Shown here piece after piece: positions 38,615 through 47,381 of a stretch of 64,000 nucleotides of DNA. The number at the start of each line of letters is the position of its first letter. The stretch's first letter is position 1. The stretch is from a candidate division KSB1 bacterium (GTDB taxonomy: Bacteria; Zhuqueibacterota; Zhuqueibacteria; Residuimicrobiales; Krinioviventaceae), in contig JAPDQV010000001.1 of the NCBI GenBank assembly GCA_034505495.1, forward strand, positions 81,892 to 145,891, given 5' to 3'. The translations under genes and the position numbers were made by a program. The notes beneath the pieces were generated by a model. The model made no database searches. It had not been told where the DNA came from and was given only the letters and a program-made list of their open reading frames with translations.

Positions 38615-39520
38615 TCAAGCTTTACTTTTAGTAAATAGCGCCTTGATGACGTACAGAGCAATTTTGGGGTTTTCCTTCATTCTTCTCATACAATAGGCAT
38701 ACCACTGTCTTCCGAAAGGCACATAGACGCGCAGGCGATGCCCTGCGGAAACGATAATACGCCGTAGCTCCTCATCCACACCCAAAAGCATCTGAAACTC
38801 GTATTGATCGCGGCGAAGGGAATAGGCCTCGATTAGGCGAAGCGCGTGCCAAACGAGACGTTCATCGTGCGTGGCTATGCCCACATAAGCGCCATGCTTG
38901 ATCGCCGTCTCTAAAAGCAAAACAAAATTGTCGTTGATAATTTGCGGATCTTTAAATGCAATGCGTCGCTTCTCAACGTAAATTCCTTTGCAGATGCGGA
39001 AATTTGCCGGTCGTTGAACGAGTGACAAAAGATCATCATGGGAACGGCGCAGATAGGCCTGAATAGCCACGCCGACGTTGCCGTACTCACGGCGCAGCTG
39101 ATCATAAATGGCAAGCGTGGCGGTTGTACACGAGGAATCCTCCATGTCGATACGGACAAAATTGCCGAGTTGCGCCGCTTCACTTACGATCCGACGAATA
39201 TTATTCAAACAAAACGTCTCGTCGATCAGCAGGCCGAGTTGCGTCGGTTTGAGAGAAATGTTGCAGTCCAATCCTTGCTCGCGAATAGTATGCAGTACGC
39301 GGATATATTCTGCAACAGCTGCTTCGGCATCTTGGCGATTTCGGGTACTTTCTCCAAGAACATCCATCGTCGCAAGAATGCCGTCCTGATTAAGAGAACG
39401 CACCACACGCACGCCGTCTTCGAGCGTGCTTCCGGCCACATAACGACGGGAAAAGATATGGACGATCGGTTTGGGGACCAAAGGCATAAAAAAGATTACC
39501 ATCCGATTCAAAAAGTTCAT
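38615..39520 (-). CDS. Proline dehydrogenase
   Basis: FAD enzyme oxidising proline to pyrroline-5-carboxylate in proline breakdown. 301 residues, the monofunctional length. Seen motifs: SLKPTQLGL, FVRIDMEDS, VAIQAYLRRS, RICKGIYVE, GIATHDERLV, and the C-terminal YVPFGRQWYAYCMRRMKENP. The partner P5C dehydrogenase is not in the window. GAGGCG precedes the ATG, and a strong promoter lies about 60 bases upstream. Confidence 0.95.
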   Translation of the reverse strand: MNFLNRMVIFFMPLVPKPIVHIFSRRYVAGSTLEDGVRVVRSLNQDGILATMDVLGESTRNRQDAEAAVAEYIRVLHTIREQGLDCNISLKPTQLGLLIDETFCLNNIRRIVSEAAQLGNFVRIDMEDSSCTTATLAIYDQLRREYGNVGVAIQAYLRRSHDDLLSLVQRPANFRICKGIYVEKRRIAFKDPQIINDNFVLLLETAIKHGAYVGIATHDERLVWHALRLIEAYSLRRDQYEFQMLLGVDEELRRIIVSAGHRLRVYVPFGRQWYAYCMRRMKENPKIALYVIKALFTKSKA

Positions 39521-39577
39521 GGCGGCGCCTCGCTATTGAAATCCGATTATTCCCCATGAGATTTTATTCAGCAGCCG

Positions 39578-39606
39578 AAAATAGTCGAATTTTTTTCGAA
39601 TGTCAA
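39578..39606 (-). promoter_or_regulatory. Promoter of proline dehydrogenase gene
   Basis: On the minus strand a perfect TTGACA (39606-39601), a 17-base spacer and TATTTT (39583-39578). The spacer carries two TTCGA repeats, so a regulator could bind between the -35 and -10 boxes. Apart from the two promoters I see nothing else in the 39521-39864 gap. Confidence 0.65.
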
Positions 39607-39818
39607 GAAGATCAGAATGATTGAAATTGAAAAAAGCTGCAAGCAGACTTGGATTTTTCGGTTTTCGAAGGTAAAAGTAGAAAAAAGGGAACTCGGCCGG
39701 TTATGAATAAATTTTCACCAATTAATGTATTAGAGATTGGAATGAAAAAAGATGACGGGAAAGGGCAAAGTATATATTCATTTAAACGGTCTTTGAACTG
39801 CCGGAGGCAACATTTTTC

Positions 39819-39847
39819 TTGACTTTAAGGCTAAAACTAACTAATTT
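39819..39847 (+). promoter_or_regulatory. Predicted promoter of tRNA-Phe
   Basis: TTGACT (39819-39824), a 17-base spacer and TAATTT (39842-39847), 17 bases before the tRNA. The -35 is good and the -10 weak. Confidence 0.45.
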
Positions 39848-39864
39848 TGAAAGTCTTAACGGTC

Positions 39865-39937
<73 letters not shown>

Positions 39938-39948
39938 CCTAAATTAAT

Positions 39949-39980
39949 AAGCCTCATTGCAATCGCGATGAGGCTTTTTT
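39949..39980 (+). terminator. Terminator of tRNA-Phe
   Basis: AAGCCTCAT, a 10-base loop and ATGAGGCTT, followed by a T run. Its 3' end touches the stop region of the convergent DUF4249 gene, and it may act on both strands. Confidence 0.85.
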
Positions 39981-40710
39981 ATTTTGCATCAAATTGTACG
40001 GCTTGGTAAGCCATGGAGCCGAAAACCCCGATTGCGCCTTCGATGTGCAGCAAGGGATCCCGATTCCTGCGGGATCGAAAATAGTCGTATAAATTTTCGT
40101 CCAATGCGCTTACCTTGAGGGTGTAACGATCAGGGGCCGCAAAAAGAAAGCCGAAAAAAGTCAATTCTGTATCTTCCGAATAGACGGTCATTTCAAAGTC
40201 GCCGGTCGGAGCGTAGACGGTTACGGCGTAGGCACGGGCAAACAGAGCCGGCTGCCATTTGACGCTAAGCATCTGAAAAGCCGGAAGCGTGTCGCCTTTA
40301 TTAGGGGTAAGGATTTGCGGTTTACTCGGCATGGTTGTTTCGGCAAAGATTTTTCGGCCGTCCGCCAAAGTGACGTCCAACTGATAGACATACCCTGCTT
40401 TCAAAGTCAGCTTGTCTTGTATGTCGCCGTAATTTCCCTCAAACAGGTGCTTGAATTCCACTTCCTGATCGTTGGAACGTACGATGACGCGGGCGTCGGT
40501 TACGGCGCGGTTGGGAGCAGAGGGGAAATAGTCGGTTACCCGATAAGACCTCTCCAATTTCACATTTTTTTGGTTGTTGTTCAAAATGAGCAGACCAAAG
40601 ACGTTGATTTCGGGCTCATAATCAATATTAGGAGCCTGGGGAAGGTCATTACAAGACATCCAGATCAATGCCGCCGGTAAAGCGGTCGCCAGCAGCTTTT
40701 TAGAAATCAA
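39979..40710 (-). CDS. DUF4249-like lipoprotein paired with TonB receptor
   Basis: About 243 residues from a TTG start at 40710 giving (M)ISKKLLATALPAALIWMSC, a lipoprotein signal with Cys near residue 20. An Ig-like N-terminal domain (VNVFGLLILNNNQ-type strand ... VTDARVIVRS) and a fibronectin-like region follow. In Bacteroidota DUF4249 lipoproteins are encoded directly downstream of a TonB receptor, as here with an 11-base overlap. Function unknown; probably a surface or periplasmic partner of the receptor. The longer upstream frame lies inside the receptor gene. Confidence 0.72.
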   Translation of the reverse strand: MISKKLLATALPAALIWMSCNDLPQAPNIDYEPEINVFGLLILNNNQKNVKLERSYRVTDYFPSAPNRAVTDARVIVRSNDQEVEFKHLFEGNYGDIQDKLTLKAGYVYQLDVTLADGRKIFAETTMPSKPQILTPNKGDTLPAFQMLSVKWQPALFARAYAVTVYAPTGDFEMTVYSEDTELTFFGFLFAAPDRYTLKVSALDENLYDYFRSRRNRDPLLHIEGAIGVFGSMAYQAVQFDAK

Positions 40711-42934
40711 ATTCAATCCCGAATGTCGGCAAAACGGGAAACATCGGGATAGTGATCTGTTTCGACGGATTGGCATCATGATCCCAGAAATATAAAAAAA
40801 CATTTTTGCGATTGTAAGCATTTACGATCTGCAGATAAGGATTACATTGCACGCCGAAGGCCTCGAAAGGTCTGCGCAGGCTTATATCAAGTCGATGATA
40901 GTCTGGATAACGATACGAGTTCTTTTTGCCCAGTCGATTATAAACCTCGTAATCATATTGATTGCGGGCAAAATCCCATTCATAGTGGGCATATTTGCCC
41001 AGCACCGGTGTATAAGGCAGACCGGAACCGTACGAAAAAACAACACCCAGGAGCCAGTTTTTGCCCAAATCGACAGAAAGGGCGGCATTAATGTTGTGGC
41101 GCCGGTCGTGTTTAGGATAATAGACGAGACCGCCGATGCGGCGCCGAGTGACGGAAAAAGAGTAGCTTGTCCACCCGGTCACTCGACCGACGGATTTTTT
41201 AGCCATAAACTCCGTCCCATAAGCCTCGCCGTCGCCGACGAAAAAGTCGTCGGTTTCATCTGCAGCGCTGCCGAACTCGTTCAATTCCAGCAGATTGTGC
41301 ATGGTTTTATAATAGCCCTCAAGAGTCATGGTCAAATCGAACGGAAGCAGCCATTCAAGGCCTAATACGAGGTGTTCGGATCGTAAAGGGAGAAAATTCG
41401 CCGAGAGCGGAAACCACAAGTCGATAAATTGATAATTTTGATTGTCGCTTGCAGACGTAGTGAGGAATTGATGATAAATTCCCAATGAACTTTTAAGAGC
41501 GAAATTGTGCGTTAGGCGGTATTTGGCTCCAAAGCGCGGGGAAAAGGTTGTTCTTTTGCCGTACGAATAGTGTTCGATGCGTGCGCCGGCCCGCAGGGAC
41601 CATCTGCCGCTTTGCCATTCATCCTGCACGTAAAGCGAGGAGAGATACGGTCTACGGTGATAGTCGAAAAGAGGGGTTTTGTCGATCGTAAAGGAGTAGA
41701 GAAAATCATAGAATGTCTGCTGCAGACCGAATTTGAACGAATGGTTTTTAAAGCCGAAGAAAGAGAATGACAGGTCGGCGCTGTAGTCCTGAATGCCGTT
41801 CTTTAGCTGCAAGGATGCAGTGTTTTCGTTCGTCAAGCCGAGATCCAGCTCGAGGTTAAATTTGCTGCGCGTCAATCGGGTCTCGGAATAGAGGTTGGGA
41901 TGCATAACCCATCGCCAATAAAGGCTTGTGGTACGGTTTCCCCACAGCCAGTAGAGATCCAAAGTAATATCTTCATCGGAATCAAGAAGATAATCCAAGC
42001 GATCATCGCCGAAAAATCCGCTGAGCGTTAAGCGATGATTTTCGTTGAGGTCGAAATTGATTTTGCCCTGCAAGTCGTAAAAGTAGTAAGGAAAATCGTA
42101 GCGCGTTCCTTTAAATACCTGGTCGAAATAGGTTCTGCGGCCGGAAAAGAGAAACGAACCGCGCGGAAGCGGTCCCTCTACTGCGGCGCGGGCTGAAAGC
42201 AGGCTGATGTTGGCGTGGCCCTCAAAGTGTTGGGAATTTCCTTCTTTGTTGGTTATGCTGAGAACAGACGAAAGCCGTCCCCCATATTCGGCCGGGAATC
42301 CGCCTGCGATAAAATCGATCTGCTTGACCGCATCGGCGTTGAACATGCTGAAAAGTCCCAAGAGATGAAAGGGATTATAAACCGTTACGCCGTCCAACAG
42401 CACGAGGTTTTGATCCGGACTCCCGCCGCGAACATAGAGCTGACTGGAAAAGTCGGTGCGGCTGACGACTCCCGGCAGCAGCTGCAGAGTACGAAAGACG
42501 TCCGCCTCGGCCACGGAAGGCAGAGTGCTCAACTGCCGCGCCGAGATGGTGGTGGTCGAAACCTGCACTTCGCGCTCGAACCTCTCTCTCTCGGCGGTTT
42601 TGATAATCTCCTCGACCTCGATCACTTGCGGCGTCAGGAGAAAATTCCGTTTGAGGGTCTCGCCGGGCTTAACGATGATAGGCTCTTCTTTGCGCTCATA
42701 GCCGATCATCGAGAGTACGAGCGTGTACTGACCTGCGGGAATTCGGTTGATGACAAAGTAGCCGCGATCGTTGGTTGTCGTGCCCAAAGAAGTTCCGTCG
42801 AGAAAAACATTGACGTAGGGCATGAATTCGCCGTTGCGGGCATCGCGAACAAAGCCGCTGACGGCTCCATCATTACTCGTTGCGGCAAAAAGTGGAGCGA
42901 TGAACAGCACGAACAAGGTTGATGTAATTCTCAT
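40700..42934 (-). CDS. TonB-dependent outer-membrane receptor with carboxypeptidase-like N-terminus
   Basis: 744 residues: signal peptide (TSTLFVLFIAPLFA), CarboxypepD_reg-like domain (VSGFVRDARNGEFMPYVNVF ... GYFVINRIPAGQYTLVLSMI), plug domain (QLYVRGGSPDQNLVLLDGVT, AEYGGRLSSVLSI), and a 22-strand-type barrel ending in Phe (FGIEFDF). It imports an unknown ligand using TonB energy. It is coupled upstream to yciO (ATGA) and downstream to the DUF4249-like lipoprotein. Confidence 0.93.
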   Translation of the reverse strand: MRITSTLFVLFIAPLFAATSNDGAVSGFVRDARNGEFMPYVNVFLDGTSLGTTTNDRGYFVINRIPAGQYTLVLSMIGYERKEEPIIVKPGETLKRNFLLTPQVIEVEEIIKTAERERFEREVQVSTTTISARQLSTLPSVAEADVFRTLQLLPGVVSRTDFSSQLYVRGGSPDQNLVLLDGVTVYNPFHLLGLFSMFNADAVKQIDFIAGGFPAEYGGRLSSVLSITNKEGNSQHFEGHANISLLSARAAVEGPLPRGSFLFSGRRTYFDQVFKGTRYDFPYYFYDLQGKINFDLNENHRLTLSGFFGDDRLDYLLDSDEDITLDLYWLWGNRTTSLYWRWVMHPNLYSETRLTRSKFNLELDLGLTNENTASLQLKNGIQDYSADLSFSFFGFKNHSFKFGLQQTFYDFLYSFTIDKTPLFDYHRRPYLSSLYVQDEWQSGRWSLRAGARIEHYSYGKRTTFSPRFGAKYRLTHNFALKSSLGIYHQFLTTSASDNQNYQFIDLWFPLSANFLPLRSEHLVLGLEWLLPFDLTMTLEGYYKTMHNLLELNEFGSAADETDDFFVGDGEAYGTEFMAKKSVGRVTGWTSYSFSVTRRRIGGLVYYPKHDRRHNINAALSVDLGKNWLLGVVFSYGSGLPYTPVLGKYAHYEWDFARNQYDYEVYNRLGKKNSYRYPDYHRLDISLRRPFEAFGVQCNPYLQIVNAYNRKNVFLYFWDHDANPSKQITIPMFPVLPTFGIEFDF

Positions 42935-43545
42935 AGAAACAGATCGTCTCGATAGCCTTTTCCTTTACGAACGACAATCGGCTCGTCTTGCGTCAAATCA
43001 ATAACCGTCGAGGGTTCGGATCCCCCAGTGTCGCAGTCTAAAAAAAGATCAACCAGATGCGCAAAGACTTCGGCAATCTCGTCCGGATCAGTCAAATACT
43101 TACCTTCCGTAAGAGCGGCGCTGGTGCTGATAATTGGCCGGCCGAAGGCGCGCACCAGATCATGGCAAACCGCATGATCCGGCACACGAATACCGACCGT
43201 ACTGCGTTTTTCCGTCAGTATCTTGGGAACGGCACGCGTAGCTTCCAAAATAAAAGTATAAGGCCCCGGTAACAGGCGACGCATAATTTTGTAAGCAGGA
43301 TTCGATACATGCGCATATTTGGCGATATCTTTCAAGTCCGGGCAGATAAAGCTGAGTCGCGCCTTTTTGCTAACCCCTTTGATTTGATAAATGCGTTCAA
43401 CAGAGCGTCTATTCATTAAATCGCACCCAAGGCCGTAAACGGTATCAGTCGGATAAATAATCAGACCGCCGTCGTTCAAAACCTTAACGGCCCTGTCGAT
43501 GTATCGCGATTGCGGATTGTCCGGGTGAACGTAGAGGCGAACCAT
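42931..43545 (-). CDS. yciO: YciO-type L-threonylcarbamoyladenylate synthase family protein
   Basis: 204 residues from the ATG at 43545 (AAGGAG upstream). The Sua5/YrdC fold is plain: IIYPTDTVYGLGCD, the KGVSKKARLSFICPDL loop, PGPYTFILEA, TVGIRVPDH and ISTSA. The N-terminal HPDNPQSRYIDRAV and the end STVIDLTQDEPIVVRKGKG resemble E. coli YciO rather than YrdC/TsaC. The family makes threonylcarbamoyl-AMP for the t6A37 tRNA base; YciO members may be less active in this. Confidence 0.87.
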   Translation of the reverse strand: MVRLYVHPDNPQSRYIDRAVKVLNDGGLIIYPTDTVYGLGCDLMNRRSVERIYQIKGVSKKARLSFICPDLKDIAKYAHVSNPAYKIMRRLLPGPYTFILEATRAVPKILTEKRSTVGIRVPDHAVCHDLVRAFGRPIISTSAALTEGKYLTDPDEIAEVFAHLVDLFLDCDTGGSEPSTVIDLTQDEPIVVRKGKGYRDDLFL

Positions 43546-43702
43546 TTCTCTCCTTGGAGGCCTGGGCGCGCCGGAATGCATTTTTCGGCAGCTTCTAAAA
43601 TAAGCGCATATCGACGAGATTTCCAAGTTAAAAAATTAAAAAGGAATTCCTGCATTCTGGAATTTGTTCTGTTTTTCCATATACAAGTGAGGTGATATCA
43701 TC

Positions 43703-44962
43703 ATGTTCTTCAGTATGCTGTACGGAATATTAAAGAGCTCGTTTGCTCTGCTGCAGGAGATGGCGCCGTATCTTCTTCTTGGGTTTCTGGTTGCCGGAAT
43801 ACTCCATGAATTCATAACAACGGAAAAAATAGCCCGCCATCTCGGAAAAAACAATTTTGCATCGGTGATCAAGGCGGCGGTTTTAGGAATTCCCTTGCCG
43901 CTCTGTTCCTGCGGCGTCATTCCGCCGACCGTCGCCCTGCGTAAGGCAGGTGCCGGCCGTGCGCCGGTACTTTCTTTTTTGATTGCCACCCCTACTACAG
44001 GAGTCGATTCAATTGCGGCCACATACTCGCTTATGGGCCCCTTTTTCGCCCTTTATCGCGTTTTGGCTTCCTTTATAGCCGCCATTTTTACCGGCAGTCT
44101 TGCAGGTTTTCTAAAGCTGAAGGAAAAGGATGCATTGCCGCTTAATGCACTGCAAACTGCTGCAGATTCGATGGCTTTCTCTAAAAGAATTTTTCGGGTT
44201 ATACACTACGGATTCGTTGAATTGATTTCCGAAATCAGCAAATGGCTGATCATAGGCATTCTCATCGGCGGCGTGATAACTTATTTCATCCCTGATGACT
44301 TTTTCAGACAGGCCGGAGGGAATGGCCTCGTCAACATGCTTTTGATGCTTTTGATCGCCGTACCGCTTTACGTATGCGCCACCGGTTCAATTCCGATTGC
44401 TGCGGCCCTCATGATGAAAGGACTGAATCCTGGAGCCGCATTTGTCTTTCTGCTGGCCGGCCCGGCCACCAATTCGGTGACGATTACCGTGATCTCTAAA
44501 TTTCTCGGGAAAAAGACCACAGCGGTTTACCTAAGCGGCATCATCGTCAGCAGCATTGTATTGGGTTTAGGATTGGATTTTATCTGGAATCACTACAATC
44601 TATCGGCTTCCTTTCTCCACCATCATCATCATGCTCTGCTGCCGCCGACGCTGAGCGCGATTTCTGCAGCCGTCATTTTGCTTCTCCTGCTTGCGGCGCC
44701 GCTTGCAAATCGCATAAAAAAGCGTGAAGAACCTCCTATAAAGGAGAAAGGTGAAATGACATCGATTTTCTTTGTGCCTGATATGACCTGCAACAACTGT
44801 GTTGCGCACGTCAAAAAAGCCGTTGAAAGCGTCGATGGTGTTGATCGGGCGCGAATCGATTTGGCGACGAAAAAAGTCGAACTGGTTCACACCGATCAAC
44901 TGGACTTGTCGCTGGTTTTTGAAGCGATACGCGATGCCGGATATGAGCCGAAAACGACCTGA
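43703..44962 (+). CDS. SO_0444/DUF318-type metal permease fused to a heavy-metal-associated domain
   Basis: 419 residues. Permease part, about residues 1-340, with eight or more helices and the paired motifs GIPLPLCSCGVIPP and ATPTTGVDS, plus the second-half repeat PLYVCATGSIPIA and AGPATNSVT. A loop near residue 312 carries five His in a row. After a linker the C-terminal 68 residues are an HMA domain with the metal-binding MTCNNC. Probably Cu or Zn efflux across the inner membrane, with metal handed over by the HMA domain. GAGGTG precedes the ATG. Confidence 0.88.
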   Translation: MFFSMLYGILKSSFALLQEMAPYLLLGFLVAGILHEFITTEKIARHLGKNNFASVIKAAVLGIPLPLCSCGVIPPTVALRKAGAGRAPVLSFLIATPTTGVDSIAATYSLMGPFFALYRVLASFIAAIFTGSLAGFLKLKEKDALPLNALQTAADSMAFSKRIFRVIHYGFVELISEISKWLIIGILIGGVITYFIPDDFFRQAGGNGLVNMLLMLLIAVPLYVCATGSIPIAAALMMKGLNPGAAFVFLLAGPATNSVTITVISKFLGKKTTAVYLSGIIVSSIVLGLGLDFIWNHYNLSASFLHHHHHALLPPTLSAISAAVILLLLLAAPLANRIKKREEPPIKEKGEMTSIFFVPDMTCNNCVAHVKKAVESVDGVDRARIDLATKKVELVHTDQLDLSLVFEAIRDAGYEPKTT

Positions 44963-44993
44963 ACAAATCAGACTTTGAACCGTTTCTGCTATA

Positions 44994-45019
44994 GGCTGTT
45001 CGATCGAACAGCCTTTTTT
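44994..45019 (+). terminator. Terminator of the metal permease gene
   Basis: GGCTGTTC, GATC and GAACAGCC form a perfect 8-bp stem with a self-complementary loop, followed by six T. It stands 31 bases past the stop. Confidence 0.92.
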
Positions 45020-45182
45020 GTATCAGCCGGAATTTTTTATTGCAGAATCCATCAGATTTACTTAAAGTAAAAAAGCCGTCTTTCATTTGAGCAGATGGGT
45101 ATTGCTCCGTATAGGCGAAAATTTTTGCACAAGATGCAGAGATCCATTTTTTATTATTACAGCATTTAAATGAGAGTCGGCC

Positions 45183-45839
45183 ATGCAATCTTTTTTTCTG
45201 CTCATTTTATTGTCGTCGACGGTAACACTTCTCATTAGAGCTGAACTTTCCAATCAAAGTCGACAGGTCTATATTTTCAAGCCTCTCTCCACGGTTATCG
45301 TCATCCTTACAGCTTTGTTGTCGTTTTTTGGCGAAACCCGTTTTTCTTACTCTTTTCTTATTTTAATCGGTCTGCTTTTTTCCCTCGGCGGCGACATTGC
45401 TCTGATGTTTCATGGTAAAAAATTCTTTTTGATCGGGTTAGTCTCTTTTCTCTTTGCTCATATCGTCTACACGATTGCTTTCGGGTCTCTTGGGGATTTT
45501 TCAAAATTGGACCTATGGACCGCGACAGCATTGGGCTTGGCGGGGATCGTGATCTATCATATTCTTCGCGCCGGCCTCGGCGCGCTGAAACTGCCGGTCA
45601 TCTTTTACATGGTAGTCATTTCGGTGATGGTCAATCGCGCCTTTTCCGTGTGGGCCAATCCTGCCTGCTCATCCCTGCCGGCTGGATTAATCAGCTCCGG
45701 CGCCGTTCTCTTTTATCTTTCCGATGCCATCTTGGCTCTCAACCGTTTTGCCAAGCCTTTGCGGTATGAGCGGTTCAGTTTGGTTCCGTACTATTTGGGT
45801 CAGTTTTTCATTGCGCTGTCTACGTATTATGTTAAATAA
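45183..45839 (+). CDS. YhhN-family (lysoplasmalogenase-like) membrane protein
   Basis: 218 residues, about eight helices. Family marks: YIFKPLSTVIVILTAL, GGDIALMF, LSDAILALNRF and the end YYLGQFFIALS. Relatives hydrolyse the vinyl-ether bond of lysoplasmalogens. It is 16 bases upstream of the xylanase gene, though no functional link is obvious. Confidence 0.85.
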   Translation: MQSFFLLILLSSTVTLLIRAELSNQSRQVYIFKPLSTVIVILTALLSFFGETRFSYSFLILIGLLFSLGGDIALMFHGKKFFLIGLVSFLFAHIVYTIAFGSLGDFSKLDLWTATALGLAGIVIYHILRAGLGALKLPVIFYMVVISVMVNRAFSVWANPACSSLPAGLISSGAVLFYLSDAILALNRFAKPLRYERFSLVPYYLGQFFIALSTYYVK

Positions 45840-45855
45840 AAACTATGGAGGATCT

Positions 45856-47115
45856 ATGAGAAAAAAATCAATCATCGTTTTAGGTCTCTTTTTATTACAC
45901 GGTATTGCCGCGGCTCAACCGTTGGCCGCTGGTCGAGAAAAGTTTTTAGGAAACATCATCAACGACGGCAATTCCATTCCTTATAAATTTGCGGAAATCT
46001 GGAATCAGGTTACACCGGAAAATGCCGGAAAATGGGGAAGCGTGGAGGGAATCAAGGATAATTACAACTGGGCGAACTTGGATAAAATTTATCAATTTGC
46101 GAAAAAGAGGAATTTTCCGTTTCGGATGCACACTTTGGTTTGGGGGCAGCAGCAACCAGGCTGGATCGGCTCGCTGCCGCCGGACAAGCAGCGCGAACAG
46201 GTCGAGGAGTGGATCCGTCTGGTCTCCGAACGTTATCCGGAAATCGATTTTATCGACGTAGTTAACGAGCCGCTGCACGAGACGCCGGTCTATGCCGAGG
46301 CTTTGGGCGGAAAGGGCGCTACGGGTTGGGACTGGGTTATCTGGTCGTTTGAAAAGGCGCGACAGTATTTCCCAAACGCAAAACTTCACATCAATGACTA
46401 CCATATCCTCACCGGTTTGGCGTCGATCAGCGATTATCTAAAGATCATCAATCTTCTCAAAGATCGCGGACTTATTGACGGAATCGGGTGCCAGGGGCAC
46501 TTTCTCGAGTCAACGAGCAGCAAGCTCATCACCAGCCGCCTGAATCAATTGGCAAAAGCCGGTCTGCCGATCTACATTACCGAATATGACGTCAACATTG
46601 CCGATGACACTAAGCAGCTTAATGTGTTCAAAGATCAATTTCCTGCCATTTACGAGCATCCTGCCGTTGCCGGAATGACACTTTGGGGTTATATGCAGGG
46701 ACAGATGTGGCGTTCCGACGGCTATTTAATCCGCAGCAACGGCAAGGACCGTCCGGCGATGACTTGGTTGAGAAGTTATTTCAATCCGGGAACAAGCGTG
46801 CAGTCCGCAGCCGAGTCTACACCGCAGGAGTGGCGTCTTGAACAAAATTTTCCGAATCCCTGTAACAGCTCGACGGTCATTTCGTTTTATCTGCCGGAGG
46901 CAAGCACGATCAGCCTCATCATTTCGGATGCTTCGGGCCGCACTGTACGAACGTTGGCGATTGGGGAACACCCGGAAGGCAAGGGCTCGGTCGTGTGGGA
47001 CGGCCTTGATGAGCAAAAAGTACCGGCGGCAAGCGGTGTTTACTTTTACACTTTACAGGGCGGAGGTCGTTCGCACTCCTTTGCCGCTACGAGAAAACTC
47101 TTGTTGATCAGATAG
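45856..47115 (+). CDS. Secreted GH10 endo-1,4-beta-xylanase with sorting domain
   Basis: 419 residues from the ATG at 45856 (GGAGGATCT upstream). Signal peptide (SIIVLGLFLLHGIAAA), GH10 barrel of about 310 residues with the acid/base Glu in DVVNEPLHE near residue 137 and the nucleophile Glu in YITEYDV near 242, plus HTLVWGQQQPGW. The C-terminal ~90 residues form a Por-type sorting domain (LEQNFPNPCNSSTVISFYLP ... LLLIR). It cuts xylan outside the cell. The longer upstream frame overlaps the YhhN gene and is not used. Confidence 0.95.
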   Translation: MRKKSIIVLGLFLLHGIAAAQPLAAGREKFLGNIINDGNSIPYKFAEIWNQVTPENAGKWGSVEGIKDNYNWANLDKIYQFAKKRNFPFRMHTLVWGQQQPGWIGSLPPDKQREQVEEWIRLVSERYPEIDFIDVVNEPLHETPVYAEALGGKGATGWDWVIWSFEKARQYFPNAKLHINDYHILTGLASISDYLKIINLLKDRGLIDGIGCQGHFLESTSSKLITSRLNQLAKAGLPIYITEYDVNIADDTKQLNVFKDQFPAIYEHPAVAGMTLWGYMQGQMWRSDGYLIRSNGKDRPAMTWLRSYFNPGTSVQSAAESTPQEWRLEQNFPNPCNSSTVISFYLPEASTISLIISDASGRTVRTLAIGEHPEGKGSVVWDGLDEQKVPAASGVYFYTLQGGGRSHSFAATRKLLLIR

Positions 47116-47217
47116 CCGCCTGACTTTTATTAGTCGGCTCTTAGAGACCGGCTAAACCGGTATTGAAAGAGAACTATCGAAGAAATCAAAGTAATATGAA
47201 ACTTTAGGAAACATATG

Positions 47218-47252
47218 GGGCCGAGTTCGTACCGCTGTACGCATCTCGGCCC
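47218..47252. repeat. Stable imperfect palindrome between convergent genes
   Basis: GGGCCGAG, TT, CGTAC, CGCT, GTACG, CAT, CTCGGCCC: 13 base pairs with a small internal loop. No T run follows on either strand, so a classic intrinsic terminator is unlikely. The rest of the 47116-47381 gap shows only weak hairpins (for example TGCCTG/CAGGCA at 47337-47356). Confidence 0.6.
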
Positions 47253-47381
47253 GATTATGGCCTCTGCCGGCATTTATAGGGCTTTTCTGCAATTATTTTG
47301 TAAAGTCCGGCAACAGATTTTCAGATCGAGAACCTTTGCCTGGTCAAAAGCAGGCACAACCGAAAGAATTGATCGGGGGTT

